Origin: Valencia hispanica
Taxonomy: Eukaryota; Chordata; Actinopteri; Cyprinodontiformes; Valenciidae
Direction: 5' to 3'
Assembly: GCA_963556495.2 (NCBI GenBank)
Contig: OY747713.1
Coordinates: 53,392,328-53,456,327, forward strand
DNA: 64,000 nucleotides
The notes beneath the pieces were generated by a model, which saw only the letters and a list, made by a program, of their open reading frames with translations, was not told where the DNA came from and did no database searches. Shown piece after piece: positions 1-10,875 of this stretch; within the stretch, counting starts at the first letter, position 1; each line of letters starts with the position of its first letter. A program made the translations under genes and the position numbers.

Positions 1-1087
1 AGTCCGCCATTTCTATAGCTGTTCCCTCGATGGTCACTGGAGTGGGGGGAGGACAATTCTGCCTGCGGAAGTCCACCACCAGCTCTTTGGTTTTCCCCGC
101 ATTGACGTGGAGTCAGTTTTGTTGACACCAGTCCACAAAGTTCTCGTTCAGGTCACTGTACTCACTGTCGTCCCCATCTGTGATGAGACCAAAAATGGCA
201 GAGTCGTCAGAGAACTTCTGGAGATGGCAGGATGGAGTGTGGTGGGTGAAGTCAGAGGTATACAGCGTGAAAAGGAAGGGGGCCAAAACAGTTCCCTGAG
301 GGGCCCCGTGCTGCAGGTGATCCAGTCTGATACACAGTCCCGTAGCCTCACAAACTGTGGACGGTTAGTGAGGAAGTCCAGGATCCATGATCTCAGCTGA
401 TGGTCCACTCCAGAGTCCTGCAGCTTGTTCCCTTGAAGTGCAGGCTGGATGGTGTTAAATGCACTGGAGAAATCATAAAACATGATCCTCACAGTACTGC
501 CCTTGGTGTCAAGGTGGGAAAGAGCTTTCTGCATGAGGAAAATAACGGCATCATCCACCCCGATGCCGGGCCGGTAGGCAAACTGTAGCGGGTCTAACGA
601 TGAGCTCACAGAGCAAAGCTGGGACAGAACCAGCCGCTCCAGGGTCTTCATCAGATGAGAAGTTAACGCTACAGGCCTGTAGCTGTTGAGATCCTTCGGG
701 CGGGGGATCTTTGGCACTGGTACCACACATGATGTTTTCCAAAGCAGCGGTACTTTCTCCAGTCTAAGACTCAAATTGAAGAGGTGCTGAACAATCACGC
801 TGAGCTGGTCTGCACAGCATCTCAGGATCCTTGAGCTGATGCCATCATGACCCACAGCCTTCCTCATCTTCAGTCGACTGAGCTCCCTTCTCACCTGCCA
901 TGTTGTGAAGGACAGGCTGACTCTGAAGCTGGATGGCCGAGGGCTGTAGGGAGTGGTGGTGTATGTGGGAAGGTAGTTGAGGGGTCTACTTTGAAGGACT
1001 GGAGATGTTAGGTGTCTTGGCTGTGAGCAGACTGCTGTGGCTAAAGCAACTGAGGTAGGAGGCAGACAGGGCTCATGTGGTGGGAAT
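1..1087 (-). mobile_element. Rex1-like LINE, reverse transcriptase part, broken
   Basis: On the minus strand, 894-148 reads a non-LTR reverse transcriptase: KAVGHDGISSRILRCCADQL, SYRPVALTSHLMKTLERLVL and FYDFSSAFNTIQP. Near 290-300 a one-base change shifts the frame just before the APQG-type block, and the catalytic core continues in another frame. The element runs off the left window edge. Its upstream part continues at 3337-3400 and 3601-3775, so it was split by later insertions. It is a pseudogene-like copy. Confidence 0.85.
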
Positions 1088-3332
1088 TGTTGTAACTACT
1101 AATTATAAAAAGTTGTCTGGTTTTCTGAGCATCAATAATTATAATTAATAGTTTATTATTAATATAATTATTGATGACGTTCGAGTTTAACCTGTTTATT
1201 AAAGATTTCGGGCCATCAATCTCATAAATGAGATAATTTTAATTAAACCAGACTGTCAGTCTCTCTGAAAAGGCGTAGAGTTCGTCCGCGGGGTTAAAAC
1301 AAACTTCACAGCACACACTGAAATAGCACAGGAAACTTGTCGTTACTTAAGGGAATTTATTAATGAAATAGGTCAACCTTACAGATTACATTTCATTCAT
1401 AATTTCCATTTATTCTAACGCATGCAAAAATATAGAACAAAGTTAACGTTGAGGGAAGGGGGCGTGTGTGTGCGGCTGTGTGTGTGTGGGGGAGACAGCG
1501 AGCGAATGAGGGGGGGGGTTCAGCTCACCCCCTCAATGCGATAAACAACTCAAGCCTTATCAATTGGCGTGATCGGTTCACAAAGGAAGACAAAGGAAGA
1601 CCGCGTGGCGATTCAACAAAGGCTAGTTTCATTAGCAATGGTGGCTTGGACAAAGGAAACTGGGGCGACGGAAAAAGGGGATCTACTGAGTCCACGCGAC
1701 CTGTCTAAACAGACATGCGCTGAGCGCAGCGGACAATAAACAAACAAGGAAATAATACAATATAATATAATATACTGCTTCTGGTTGCAACCAAAGTCAC
1801 ATAATAAAACACAAAAAGCATGCTCATTCAGGGTCAGTGTACAGCGACAGACGACCAAGAATAACAGTGGTTAACAAGTTTACAGACTTATTTTAACCAA
1901 CAGAAAACTGATATTAACCGTCAAGACCTTCTCGTCTACCCAGACCGAGAGATATACACTACCGTTCAAAAGTTTGGGGTCACCCAAACAATTTTGTGTT
2001 TTCCATGAAAAGTCACACTTATTCACCACCATACGTTGTGAAATGAATAGAAAATAGAGTCAAGACATTGACAAGGTTAGAAATAATGATTTATATTTGA
2101 AATAAGATTTTTTTTACATCAAACTTTGCTTTCGTCAAAAAATCCTCCATTTGCAGCAATTACAGCATTGCAGACCTTTGGCATTCTAGCTGTTAATTTG
2201 TTGAGGTAATCTGGAGAAATTGCACCCCACGCTTCTAGAAGCAGCTCCCACAATTTGGATTGGTTGGATGGGCACTTCTTGCGTACCATACGGTCAAGCT
2301 GCTCCCACAACAGCTCAATGGGGTTCAAATCTGGTGACTGCGCTGGCCACTCCATTACCGATAGAATACCAGCTGCCTGCTTCTTCTCTAAATAGTTCTT
2401 GCACAATTTGGAGGTGTGTTTTGGGTCATTGTCCTGTTGTAGGATGAAATTGGCTCCAATAACTCAATCTGCTCAAAGGAAGGTCAGTTTTGTAGCTTCT
2501 GTACCGAGCTAAACTGTTTTCAGATGTGTGAACATGATTGCACAAGGGTTTTCTAATCATCAATTAGCCTTCTGAGCCAATGAGCAAACACATTGTACCA
2601 TTAGAACACTGGAGTGATAGTTGCTGGAAATGGGCCTCTATACACCTATGTAGATATTGCACCAAAAACCAGACATTTGCAGCTAGAATAGTCATTCACC
2701 ACATTAGCAATGTATAGAGTGTATTTCTTTAAAGTTAAGACTAGTTTAAAGTTATCTTCATTGAAAAGTACAGTGCTTTTCCTTCAAAAATAAGGACATT
2801 TCAATGTGACCCCAAACTTTTGAACGCTAGTGTAAATCAGTTTAATCCTACTTGGTGGGGGCAGCTCTCCACAGTCCACGACGAAGAACGTAGAAAGTGT
2901 CCAGTTTAAAGGAGCGGTTTGCGCAAAACCGAGGTCAGAAAAAGCGGACGTCCACCTTTAGGCTCTGAGGCCTGTTTCAATAGAGCTCAGATGGCCAGCT
3001 GACTCCCTGGTTACGCCATCGGGGAGTCTGTTTGCTCGGCCGATTTACTTCGAAGTTTAAAAGGGAAGTTCTTCCTGGTCCAGCAGGTTTGAACGAAAAC
3101 AAGGGAAAATGCTAGCAGTGGATTAAATCATCTCCTTGCAGGCACCGCTGGGGAGCCAAAAGACCAAGATTTCAATATTCGCGCTGCTTTTATCAACTCT
3201 GTGATGTCATCACTGGCCACAGACCAATGAGGATGGGTCGAGGGCAGCGCAATGGGTGCTGGGAGACGCAGTTCGTTCAGTGGAAGGATGCTGGGAGATC
3301 CAATTCATTCAGTAAAGGCCATAGCCTCAACA
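1088..3332. mobile_element. candidate solo LTR (about 1.37 kb without the Tc1 insert)
   Basis: The insert in the Rex1-like LINE starts TGTTGTAACT and ends CCTCAACA, so it has TG...CA ends with short inverted TGTTG, and is flanked by gaat on both sides (1084-1087 and 3333-3336), a possible 4-bp duplication. The minus strand has a TATA-like ttgataaaagc near 3200 and an AATAAA near 1360, fitting an LTR promoter and poly-A site in minus orientation. No internal retroviral or retrotransposon genes were seen. Confidence 0.45.
1957..2832 (-). mobile_element. Tc1-like element, internally deleted, 876 bp
   Basis: The ends cactaccgttcaaaagtttg and the complement of the right end (2806-2832) form 27-bp inverted repeats with one mismatch, flanked by TA on both sides. 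On the minus strand 2406-2119 gives the C-terminal 95 residues of a Tc1 transposase ([20 protein letters not shown], then KLTARMPKVC). The N-terminal two thirds are missing, so it is non-autonomous. It sits inside the candidate LTR. Confidence 0.92.
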
Positions 3333-3400
3333 GAATGATGGGGGTTGTGAAGGAGACGGCTGGTTAGGGGGGAGGGCAGATGCCTTATTAAACCTGTTGA

Positions 3401-3597
3401 AAGGGGCGTCGCGTGGGGCAGTGGGTTAAGACGGGCGCCCCATGTTCAGAGGCCTTAGTCCTCGATGTGGTTGTCCCGGGTTCGATTCCAGCCTGAGGAC
3501 ATTTGCTGAATGTCTCTCCCCTGCTTCTCTCCCCTTTCTATAAGCCTGTCCCCTTTCAATTAAGGCCACTGTGGCCACAAAAACCTTTAAAAAAAAA
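3401..3597 (+). mobile_element. tRNA-derived SINE
   Basis: Box A-like gtggggcagtgggttaa near 3413, box B gggttcgattcc near 3478, then a pyrimidine-rich body (tctctcccctgcttctctcc) and a poly-A tail. Flanks aacctgttga (3391-3400) and aaactgttga (3598-3607) form a 10-bp duplication with one mismatch. It is inserted in the Rex1-like LINE. Confidence 0.88.
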
Positions 3598-3600
3598 AAA

Positions 3601-3775
3601 CTGTTGAGGAAGTTGTTCAGGTCATCTACCCACTTCTTGTTCCCTACAAGCTGTGAGTTGGTCTCCTTAAACCCAGAGATGGATTTCAGTCCTCTCCAGA
3701 CCCCACTGATGTTGCTGTTCTGCAGCTGGTCCTCCATCTTATTCTTGTACTGAGCCTTGTCCTCTCTGATCTATC
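3601..3775 (-). mobile_element. Rex1-like LINE, upstream piece of the 1-1087 copy
   Basis: Minus-strand frame with QLQNSNISGVWRGLKSISGF and a following KKWVDDLNNFLN, the segment that normally precedes the reverse transcriptase in this LINE type. Same strand as 1-1087 and in the expected order, so probably one element. Confidence 0.75.
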
Positions 3776-4224
3776 TACATTCTAGATACATTTGCGTGAA
3801 CATGCAGAACTGTGTTGGAAATTGCTTCCGACCTGTCGTGAAACCAGATGTTTACAAAGAAAAGGCCTATTTTGGAGCAGTAGGAAAAAGATTGCGCAGA
3901 GAATGGAAAAATGCAAATTCCAGAAAAAGTGTCCGGAAAATGAGGAACTTGGGTGATAGTCAAGATGGAGAAGGTTTTTTCAGTGTTTGCAAAAAAAAAA
4001 AAAAACCCAATAAGCTTTGTACAATGGGTGTCAATGTCGTGAAATCTCACATGGTCAGACAGCCACAAATCAGCTGGAAGACGCAGACAGCGGTAGGGCT
4101 GAAAAAAAAAGTGTTGGTGCTAAACATCGATACTTTAACAATAAAATGTCCCCATTAATGTAGCGCTAAATTCCTTCTGCTGCCACGTGTCACATGACTG
4201 ATCCCTAGTCATGTGATGCGTGGA
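3776..4224. other. unassigned sequence
   Basis: No coding signature. There is a 14-base poly-A near 3990 and an open + frame of 133 codons (3757-4158) without a recognisable motif, judged non-coding. Confidence 0.4.
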
Positions 4225-4232
4225 GGAGACGA

Positions 4233-5018
4233 TAGGCATGGGCCGGTTTCAAGGTATACCGCGGTATGAAAAAGTCAAGGTTTCAAAACCACTCAAATTT
4301 TCCGTCATACCGTCCCTGCGGTATAAGCGTATTTTTTATTATTTTTATTCTATGTGACGTCTCGTCAGGAAGAAAGTAAAGGTCCCTCATGAAGCTGCAG
4401 CGTAAAGCGCCCCTCCCGCACACCTGCATTTGTTGTGAGTGACAAGCACCCAGTGCTGCAGGCTGTGTGATGACTGAACTTTTTCCACCGTCTCTAAGCG
4501 GATGTTTGGGAAAACTTCGGCTACCGTAAAAAGCCAGACGTTCACGGCTTGGAAGAAGAAGGTCGCTTGACGTGCAAAACGTGCTTGAGAACGGTGGCAG
4601 CCCGAGGAGATATGATAGCATATGTTCGGGAGCAGCACCCATCGTTGTATGCTAAATTCAAGGTAAAGTTAATGCTGTCTTGAAATGAACGAGCGTATTG
4701 GCGTTTGACATTAGTGAAGTGAGCTTGTTACCTTGGCAGATATGGTAAATACCTTATCTTTGCTTCATCTCTATCCTTAGTAACTTTTTTAAACTGAGGC
4801 AGATAATGGTTACTAGCATGCTAATGATGATTTATCTTAGCATGCTAGTTAGTTACCGTATCTGCCTCACTAAAAAGTGTTTTTTCCTTTTTACAAAAAA
4901 TAATACAGACATTCAAAATATACATTTTAGAGCTGTAATCATAGGGTAATACTGTGAAACTGTGATATTTTTGCATACGGTTATCATACCGTCAGAATCT
5001 CATACCGGCCCATGCCTA
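4233..5018 (+). mobile_element. hAT-type deletion derivative with BED-finger exon, 786 bp
   Basis: The ends taggcatgggccggt and accggcccatgccta are perfect 15-bp inverted repeats. Flanks ggagacga (4225-4232) and gaagacga (5019-5026) form an 8-bp duplication with one mismatch, as expected for hAT. Inside, one exon-like frame (about 4499-4663) encodes a BED-type finger and is followed by a splice donor. The rest of the transposase is absent. Confidence 0.85.
4499..4663 (+). pseudogene. BED zinc-finger exon of a hAT transposase
   Basis: The frame reads VWENFGYRKKPDVHG, then LTCKTCLRTVAARGDM and VREQHPSLYAKFK, ending at 4663 directly before gtaaag, a good donor. The pattern C-x2-C, spacer, H and the aromatic WENFGY start fit BED fingers of hAT transposases. 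The usual first histidine appears replaced by tyrosine (AYVREQH), so metal binding may be lost. No second exon is visible before the element ends at 5018. Confidence 0.7.
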
Positions 5019-5026
5019 GAAGACGA

Positions 5027-6823
5027 GCCCACTCACTCACACAGCCCCGCCTCTCCCCTTTCAGCAACACTTCTCCGGTAAAGTTTAAAGAGAATATCCA
5101 GGTATTATATAAGACTTGAAAACAATGAGTGACAAAAGTGAAATCATAAACACTCAATAAACCAACAGCCAGCTCTTCTTCCAACCACTTCTGCTTCAGT
5201 CAGGGACTTATATTTTGCCTTTTTGTCCAAACAAAGATGAACATGTCCAGGCATGTAAGGTCAATTGGGTATAGAGTTGGTATGTGGTAGAGTACACATC
5301 TGCAGTTTACACTATGCAACACTGGGAAGAAAATGTACTGCAAGCCAAGCTCTGGATCATGTCTTTGTTGATGATGAATCAGAGGACACACGGATACAGG
5401 CAGGGATTTAGAATTAGATTGCTAACACCGTGCATCATTCATACACTATTCACCTCTTGCTTTCTCTCTCTTTATCTCTAGCTGTTGTCTCTCCTCTTCT
5501 CCCTCTCATCATTGGTTCTGTCTTGGATAGTCTCTATGGCTCTGTCAATAATGGCAAAAGGGTAAATGAGCAAATGAGGTAAAGTGAAGCTTTAACCAGT
5601 TCATTTATGTCTTCAATAATTTACTGTTATTGACCTGTTTTGAATTGGTTTCTATCTAAATTTAATAGGTTTTATGATAGTTTGAATAAAAGGACCTTTT
5701 CTTATTAATTATCCATAACACAATGTTAGAATATTTAATTGTTACCAGTTGATATGCCTAATGATGATGCTGGTGCTTCTGCTGGAGCTGCAGCTACAGC
5801 TCCTCTTTTTAGGTCATCTCTCCTACCTGCTACAAAATCATGACATCAGAAGTAAGTGTGCAAGGCATGATAATTGTAAACTAATAATACAAAACACAAG
5901 CCAAATATCTTTATGCAAACAACTGGGCTACATCAAGTTATGATGCATAAATAGTGTTACAAAAATGTTTACTTGGTTAGCAATCTGTAGCACAAAAGCA
6001 TTCTACTAAAATACCTGTGACCAATTTCCATTGTGACGGCTCACCTGTCCTGACAAAATATTTCTCTTGACGTAATATTATTTGTAAATAAACTCACCTT
6101 AGAGTAACTAAACCCCAAAACAACTTTTTTTGCTTCTAAACTGTATAATTGGGTCTTTACCAATGCAATCTTTCAGTTTCTTGGGATTTTTTTACATTTT
6201 GGCGTAAACTTGTTTAATTCTACACTTTTTGGTCTAAAAACATCTTAGTGCTGCCCCCTTAGGGTTGAACGGTGGCTACTGCATTTGAATTTTGTGATTG
6301 GTGGAGAGCAGTGCATCTTTATGTCACAGGCATTGACTATGTCACAGCAGCCATGGTCTCACAGACACGCCCCGTGGGTTTGGGAATAAAACTATCAGAC
6401 ATATCGGCCCCGTGGTGAGTTTGGAGTTGGATTGTGTTTTTCAGGTTACCATTATTATCACATTAGCACTTAGTTAGCATAGCTAACATACTGTTTTGAA
6501 CGTTAGTCTATGTTAGCATTACCACTCAGAGACTGGACTCCTCCTATCTCCCTCTGCCTCAGCAGCAGCGCCAGCCTCGGGCAGCGCTGACTCAGCGCCC
6601 CGAGCCAGCGGCTTGAATTGATCCGGCTCGCGGCCGCTGGGCTCCATAAAGCCTCCCTCCGGGTTCCTCTTACACCCTAATAAATGAAGGTATTTGGTCA
6701 GGGATAAGTGGTCCTCTTGATGTTATTAACCCGTGGAACAGAGAACCTTTATATTTGGCCGATGGAGAAGAATGACATCCATTAGGATGGAGTGAACTCA
6801 CACTAAATATACAAACTACTAGA
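5027..6823. other. unassigned AT-rich sequence
   Basis: No repeat, exon or regulatory element was recognised with confidence. Around 6240-6420 the sequence is more GC-rich and contains gtgattggtgg (inverted CCAAT-like). Confidence 0.4.
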
Positions 6824-6824
6824 G

Positions 6825-7498
6825 TGACATTACCTTGTGTGATCATGCCTGCAAAGAGCCTAGCTTTCCCTGCAGTTGTTGGACTGGATTTCCTTTTCTT
6901 CTCCGGATTATACTTTGATGTCTCTGAAAACAGTTACTGGTTTAAAACAAATAAAAACCAGCGGTATCCATTTATAAATGCATCCGTTTTAAAACTCAGA
7001 GGTCGTACTCTTTCACAGCTTGCTCTGTTCTCTGCTAAGGCTCCAGAACATGTAATACCTTCCTCACAAACTCTTGATTTCCTGGAAACGGCCATCCAGA
7101 ATGCTCATCTGGATGACTTTAGGAAAGCGCAACTACGGCTCGAACTAGAAAATTATCAGGATGCCTGCACTGACACCTTAGGGCGAACGGGAGTTCTCAC
7201 ACACAGAATCTTCCTCACAAAAAAAAGTACTCCTCAAACAAAAACCTTACCATGTGCCACCAAGCAAGCCGCAGATCATTGGAGAGCACATACAGGAGAT
7301 GTTGAAGAAAGATATAATAGAGCCATCCACTTCCCCTTATGCTGCTCATGTGGTCCTTGTCCCAAAGAAACAGGATTCAAAACACAGATTTTGTGTGGAT
7401 TACAGAAAATTAAATGCTGCCACACACACAGATGCCCACCCCATTCCTAACATACAGGAAATACTGGAATCACTGACTGGAGCATCCATTTTCACAAC
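6825..7498 (+). mobile_element. Ty3/gypsy LTR retrotransposon pol fragment (left part)
   Basis: The frame from 6824 carries a protease/linker-type region and, after a frameshift near the A run at 7218-7226, continues in the frame of 7254 with IEPSTSPYAAHVVLVPKK and HRFCVDYRKLNAATH, the first fingers of a gypsy reverse transcriptase. It stops at SIFTT, where L2 sequence begins. The next residues of the same domain resume at 16854. LTRs and integrase were not found; this is a dead copy. Confidence 0.85.
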
Positions 7499-7761
7499 CT
7501 TTTTGTTTGAACATCTAACCCTTAATTTTCCTCATCCAAGTTGCAAAACATTAAGACCGTTTTTGTTTGTGGTTTTGTATCATCCACCAGGCCTTACTCT
7601 CAATTCTTGGATCAGATCTCACATTTGTTCCATTCTTACTTTGCTCAGTGTCTCAGGGTAACACAGTGGATGTCAGCAATTCTATCTCTAACCCTTCAGA
7701 AATTGATGGTCTGGTTCACAGCGTTACGTCCTCATTGCGTTTAGCATTAGATAGTGTAGCC
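7499..7761 (+). mobile_element. L2-A LINE in the gypsy relic, first piece (endonuclease part)
   Basis: The sequence follows the L2 ORF2 endonuclease region (FEHLTLNFPHPSCK, SISNPSEIDGLVHSVTSS), 5'-truncated and with an internal deletion relative to the minus-strand copy at 13855-12977. It starts abruptly at the gypsy target and is broken by a hAT element at 7762. Confidence 0.85.
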
Positions 7762-8262
7762 CAGTGGTCCCCAACCACCGGGCCGTGGGTCATGTGGTAC
7801 CGGGCCGCGAGCCACACATAAAGAATAAATAACTTCCAGTATTTCCGTTTTATTTATTATCTGAGGGTGACCGCTGTTTTATTTTGAAAAATAACCAGAT
7901 ATCCCCGTTACATAGCTCAGTCTTGACACGTAATCCCACAAGGTAGCAAGATGGATAGAAAACAAACGTTTCTTTGGAAAGGGGAAAAGGCCCAAGGCTC
8001 TCACTGATTCAGCGTTGTGGTGAGTTAGATTTTTCATGCACTTTGTATTTGTTTTTGTGGTAAATCTTGAATTATTAAAGGTATGTTTACATGTTACCAT
8101 GGCGACCAGAGAGCGTTAGGGGGCTGAGTGTATGTTACTCGTGTTATGTTGTCTGCTCGATGTTAGGAGTAGGCTGTTAATAAAGCTGCGAATAGACATT
8201 GGATTTACGTCTATTGTTAGAATTTTAAAAATAACCCGTTTTTATACTGTCCGTTATCATTT

Positions 8263-10183
8263 CAATTCAATTCAATTCAGTTTATTTATATAGCGCCAAT
8301 TCACAACAGATGTCATCTCAAGGCACTTAACAAGAAGTCATTTCAATACAATTATACAAACATTCCAATCAGTTAAAAAGTTTCCTATTTAAGGAATCCC
8401 AGCAGATTGCGTCAGTCATTGGCGTGAGGTTGGGCAGATTTCCAACCACAGCAATCCTTCAGCAATCCCTCATACTGAGCAAGCATGTAGCGACAGTGGA
8501 GAGGAAAAACTCCCCTTTAACAGGAAGAAACCTCCAACAGAACCAGGCTCAGTAGGAGCGGCCATCTGCCACGACCGTCTGGGGGTTTGAGAAGACAGAG
8601 CAGAACACAGAAGGAACAGAAGATCCGATATAAGAGAACTTTCTATGTCACAGAAAGTAAAAAGTTGATAACAGGACACAGTGGATGTTCAGTTACTGAG
8701 AGGATCATCCCAGTCGATGCCCCCCGTCCAACAGGGCATTGCAGCCAAGCAGGATACCAGACCAGGTATATCTTCGATGGGGAGAAAAACACTGAGAGAA
8801 AACAAAGTTAACAGTCGAAATAACAGAATGTACTGTAATACAACTGGAGAGTCGTTGGAGAAAAGGAAGTAGCAGAGTGAAGAAAATTGGTAAGTCTGTC
8901 CTCCAGCAGTCTAAGCCTTTAGCAGCATAACTACAGAGATAGCTCAGGATGACCTAAGCCACTCTAACTATAAGCTTTATCAAAAAGGAAAGTTTTAAGC
9001 CTGGCCTTAAAAGTAAACAGTGTCTCTGCCTCACGGACTAAAGCTGGGAGCTGGTTCCACAGGAGAGGAGCCTGATAACTAAAAGATCTGCCTCCCATTC
9101 TACTTTTAGAGATCCTAGGAACTACAAGTAAACCTGCAGTCTGAGAGCGAAGTGCTCTTTTAGGAACATATGGAACAATTAGATCTCTGATGTATGATGG
9201 AGCTTGATTATTAAGGGCTTTGTATGTAAGAAGAAGGATCTTAAATTCTATTCTGGATTTAACAGGGAGCCAATGAAGGGAAGCTAAAACAGGAGAAATG
9301 TGATCTCTCTTTTTAATATTCATCAGAACTCTTGCTGCCGCATTTTGGATCAACTGAAGGCTTTTAATGGCATTTTGTGGACTTCCTGATAGTAAAGAAT
9401 TACAGTAGTCCAGCCTTGAGGTAACAAATGCATGGACTAGTTTCTCAGCATCACTCCTGGACAGGATGTTTCTAATTTTAGCAATATTCCGGAGGTGAAA
9501 GAAAGAAATCCTAGAAACCTGTTTAATATGGGATTTAAATGTCAAGTCTTGGTCAAAAATAACGCCGAGGTTCTTTACGTTATTACTGGGGGCCAATTTA
9601 ATGCCATCCAGATGAAGTGATTGACTAATCAGTTTCTGTTTAAGAACTTCTGGTCCAAAGACAGCAACTTCTGTCTTGTCAGAATTTAAAAGCAAAAAGT
9701 TTAGGGTCATCCATGCTTTTATGTCTTCCAGACATGCCTGTAATCTACCTAACTGACTGGGTTCATCAGGATTTATGGATAAATATAGTTGTGTATCATC
9801 GGCATAGCTGTGGAAATTTATCCCATGCTGTCTAATGATTCTACCAATTGGAAGCATATATATGGTGAAAAGAATTGGTCCAAGGACAGAACCCTGTGGA
9901 ACTCCACAAGTAACCCTTGAGAGTGAAGATGATTTATCATTTAGATGAACAAACTGGAATCTATCAGACAAATATGATTTAAACCAGCCTAGTGCTGTTC
10001 CTTTGATCCCTGCAAAATGTTCAAGCCTTTCTAAGAGAATATTATGATCGACTGTGTCAAAAGCAGCACTGAGATCTAACAAAACCAGAACAGACACCAG
10101 TCCATTATCTGAGGCCATGAGAATATCATTAGTAACCTTCACCAGTGCTGTTTCAGTGCTATGATGAGCTCTAAAACCTGACT
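8263..10183 (-). mobile_element. L2-A LINE, 5'-truncated, inserted in hAT copy 1
   Basis: The minus strand runs from 10183 to the tail at 8263 (complement of ctgaattgaattgaattg). About 400 codons (10181-8964) are uninterrupted. Truncation is at GFRAHHSTETAL. Boundary to the hAT sequence at the right is after aaaacctgact. Confidence 0.93.
8964..10181 (-). CDS. L2 reverse transcriptase, C-terminal 400 residues, open
   Basis: It would reverse transcribe LINE RNA at a nicked target. Seen: LLDLSAAFDTVDHNILLERL (RT block with catalytic D), [27 protein letters not shown] (catalytic YADD), LNSDKTEVAVFG, and the C-terminal RLDYCNSLLSGSP, LHWLPVKSRIEFKILLLTYK and PLLWNQLPALVREAETLFTF. The endonuclease and ORF1 are missing through 5' truncation, so the copy cannot move by itself. 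The lack of stops over 400 codons suggests a fairly recent insertion. The frame's apparent N-terminal MWRIK comes from hAT sequence. Confidence 0.9.
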   Translation of the reverse strand, partial: SGFRAHHSTETALVKVTNDILMASDNGLVSVLVLLDLSAAFDTVDHNILLERLEHFAGIKGTALGWFKSYLSDRFQFVHLNDKSSSLSRVTCGVPQGSVLGPILFTIYMLPIGRIIRQHGINFHSYADDTQLYLSINPDEPSQLGRLQACLEDIKAWMTLNFLLLNSDKTEVAVFGPEVLKQKLISQSLHLDGIKLAPSNNVKNLGVIFDQDLTFKSHIKQVSRISFFHLRNIAKIRNILSRSDAEKLVHAFVTSRLDYCNSLLSGSPQNAIKSLQLIQNAAARVLMNIKKRDHISPVLASLHWLPVKSRIEFKILLLTYKALNNQAPSYIRDLIVPYVPKRALRSQTAGLLVVPRISKSRMGGRSFSYQAPLLWNQLPALVREAETLFTFKARLKTFLFDKAYS

Positions 10184-10278
10184 TTATCCGCCACACCTTA
10201 AAGACCGGTCCATGAAAATATTATCTGATATTACACCTGTCCGTGGCGAAAAAAAGGTTGGGGACCACTGGTGTAGCC

Positions 10279-10867
10279 CCCTTAAAAAAGAAAGTGGCTA
10301 GCCATAGAAGGCTGACTCCTTGGTTTAACGCAGAGTTGCATACTTTAAAGCAGAATACTAGGAAGTTGGAAAAATAAATGGCTCTCTACACATCTAGAGG
10401 ATTCCTATTTAACCTGGAATAACAGTCTACTGCTGTATAAACAGACCCTTCGACAAGCTAGAAAAGCATATTTTTCATCATTAATAGAGGCGAATAAAAA
10501 CAATCCTAGGTTTCTTTATAGTACAGTCGCCAAACTTAGGCAGAGTCATAGCTCTGTCGAGCCAACTATTCCCCCAGCTCTTAGCAGTGATGATTTTTTT
10601 TGGGATTTTTCATAGATAAAATAAATTCTATTAAAAATAAAATCATTGGCCTCCTCCCAAACATGATTACTACTTCCTCAGTAAATGAGGCAGCATCAGA
10701 AAGAACTGTAGAACCTCATTTGTGCTTAGGCTGTTTTGATTCAGTCGAGCTTTCGGAATTATCAAAAATATTAGCCTCATCTAAACCTTCAACTTGTATG
10801 TTGGACCCAATCCCAACCAAATGATTTTAGGAAGTGTTCCATTTGGTTCCTGGCCCCATTTTGGATA
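10279..10867 (+). mobile_element. L2-A in the gypsy relic, second piece
   Basis: It continues the 7499-7761 copy: a stretch of the endonuclease-RT linker (TLRQARKAYFSSLIEANKNN-like, frames broken) up to CMLDPIPTK. It ends where the BED-finger hAT starts. Confidence 0.85.
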
Positions 10868-10875
10868 TGATGAAT

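Larger units (their letters stand above)
7762..10270. mobile_element. non-autonomous hAT element, copy 1, interrupted by L2-A
   Basis: The ends cagtggtccccaacc and ggttggggaccactg are perfect inverted repeats. The flanks gtgtagcc at 7754-7761 and 10271-10278 are an exact 8-bp duplication. Without the L2 insert (8263-10183) it is about 588 bp and nearly identical to the copy at 18131. No coding frame. Confidence 0.95.

Noticed and set aside
2119..2406. Independent small gene on the minus strand
   Set aside because: It is the C-terminal end of a Tc1 transposase inside a defined 876-bp element.
3401..3597. Possible functional tRNA gene (A and B boxes)
   Set aside because: The sequence continues into a SINE body with a poly-A tail and target-site duplication, and no cloverleaf can be folded from it.
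3757..4158. 133-codon + strand open frame
   Set aside because: Contains poly-A and Lys runs, no domain, no splice context. Likely chance.
7762..10270. hAT ends read as regulatory palindromes
   Set aside because: The exact 8-bp duplications and the second copy at 18131 show that they are transposon termini.
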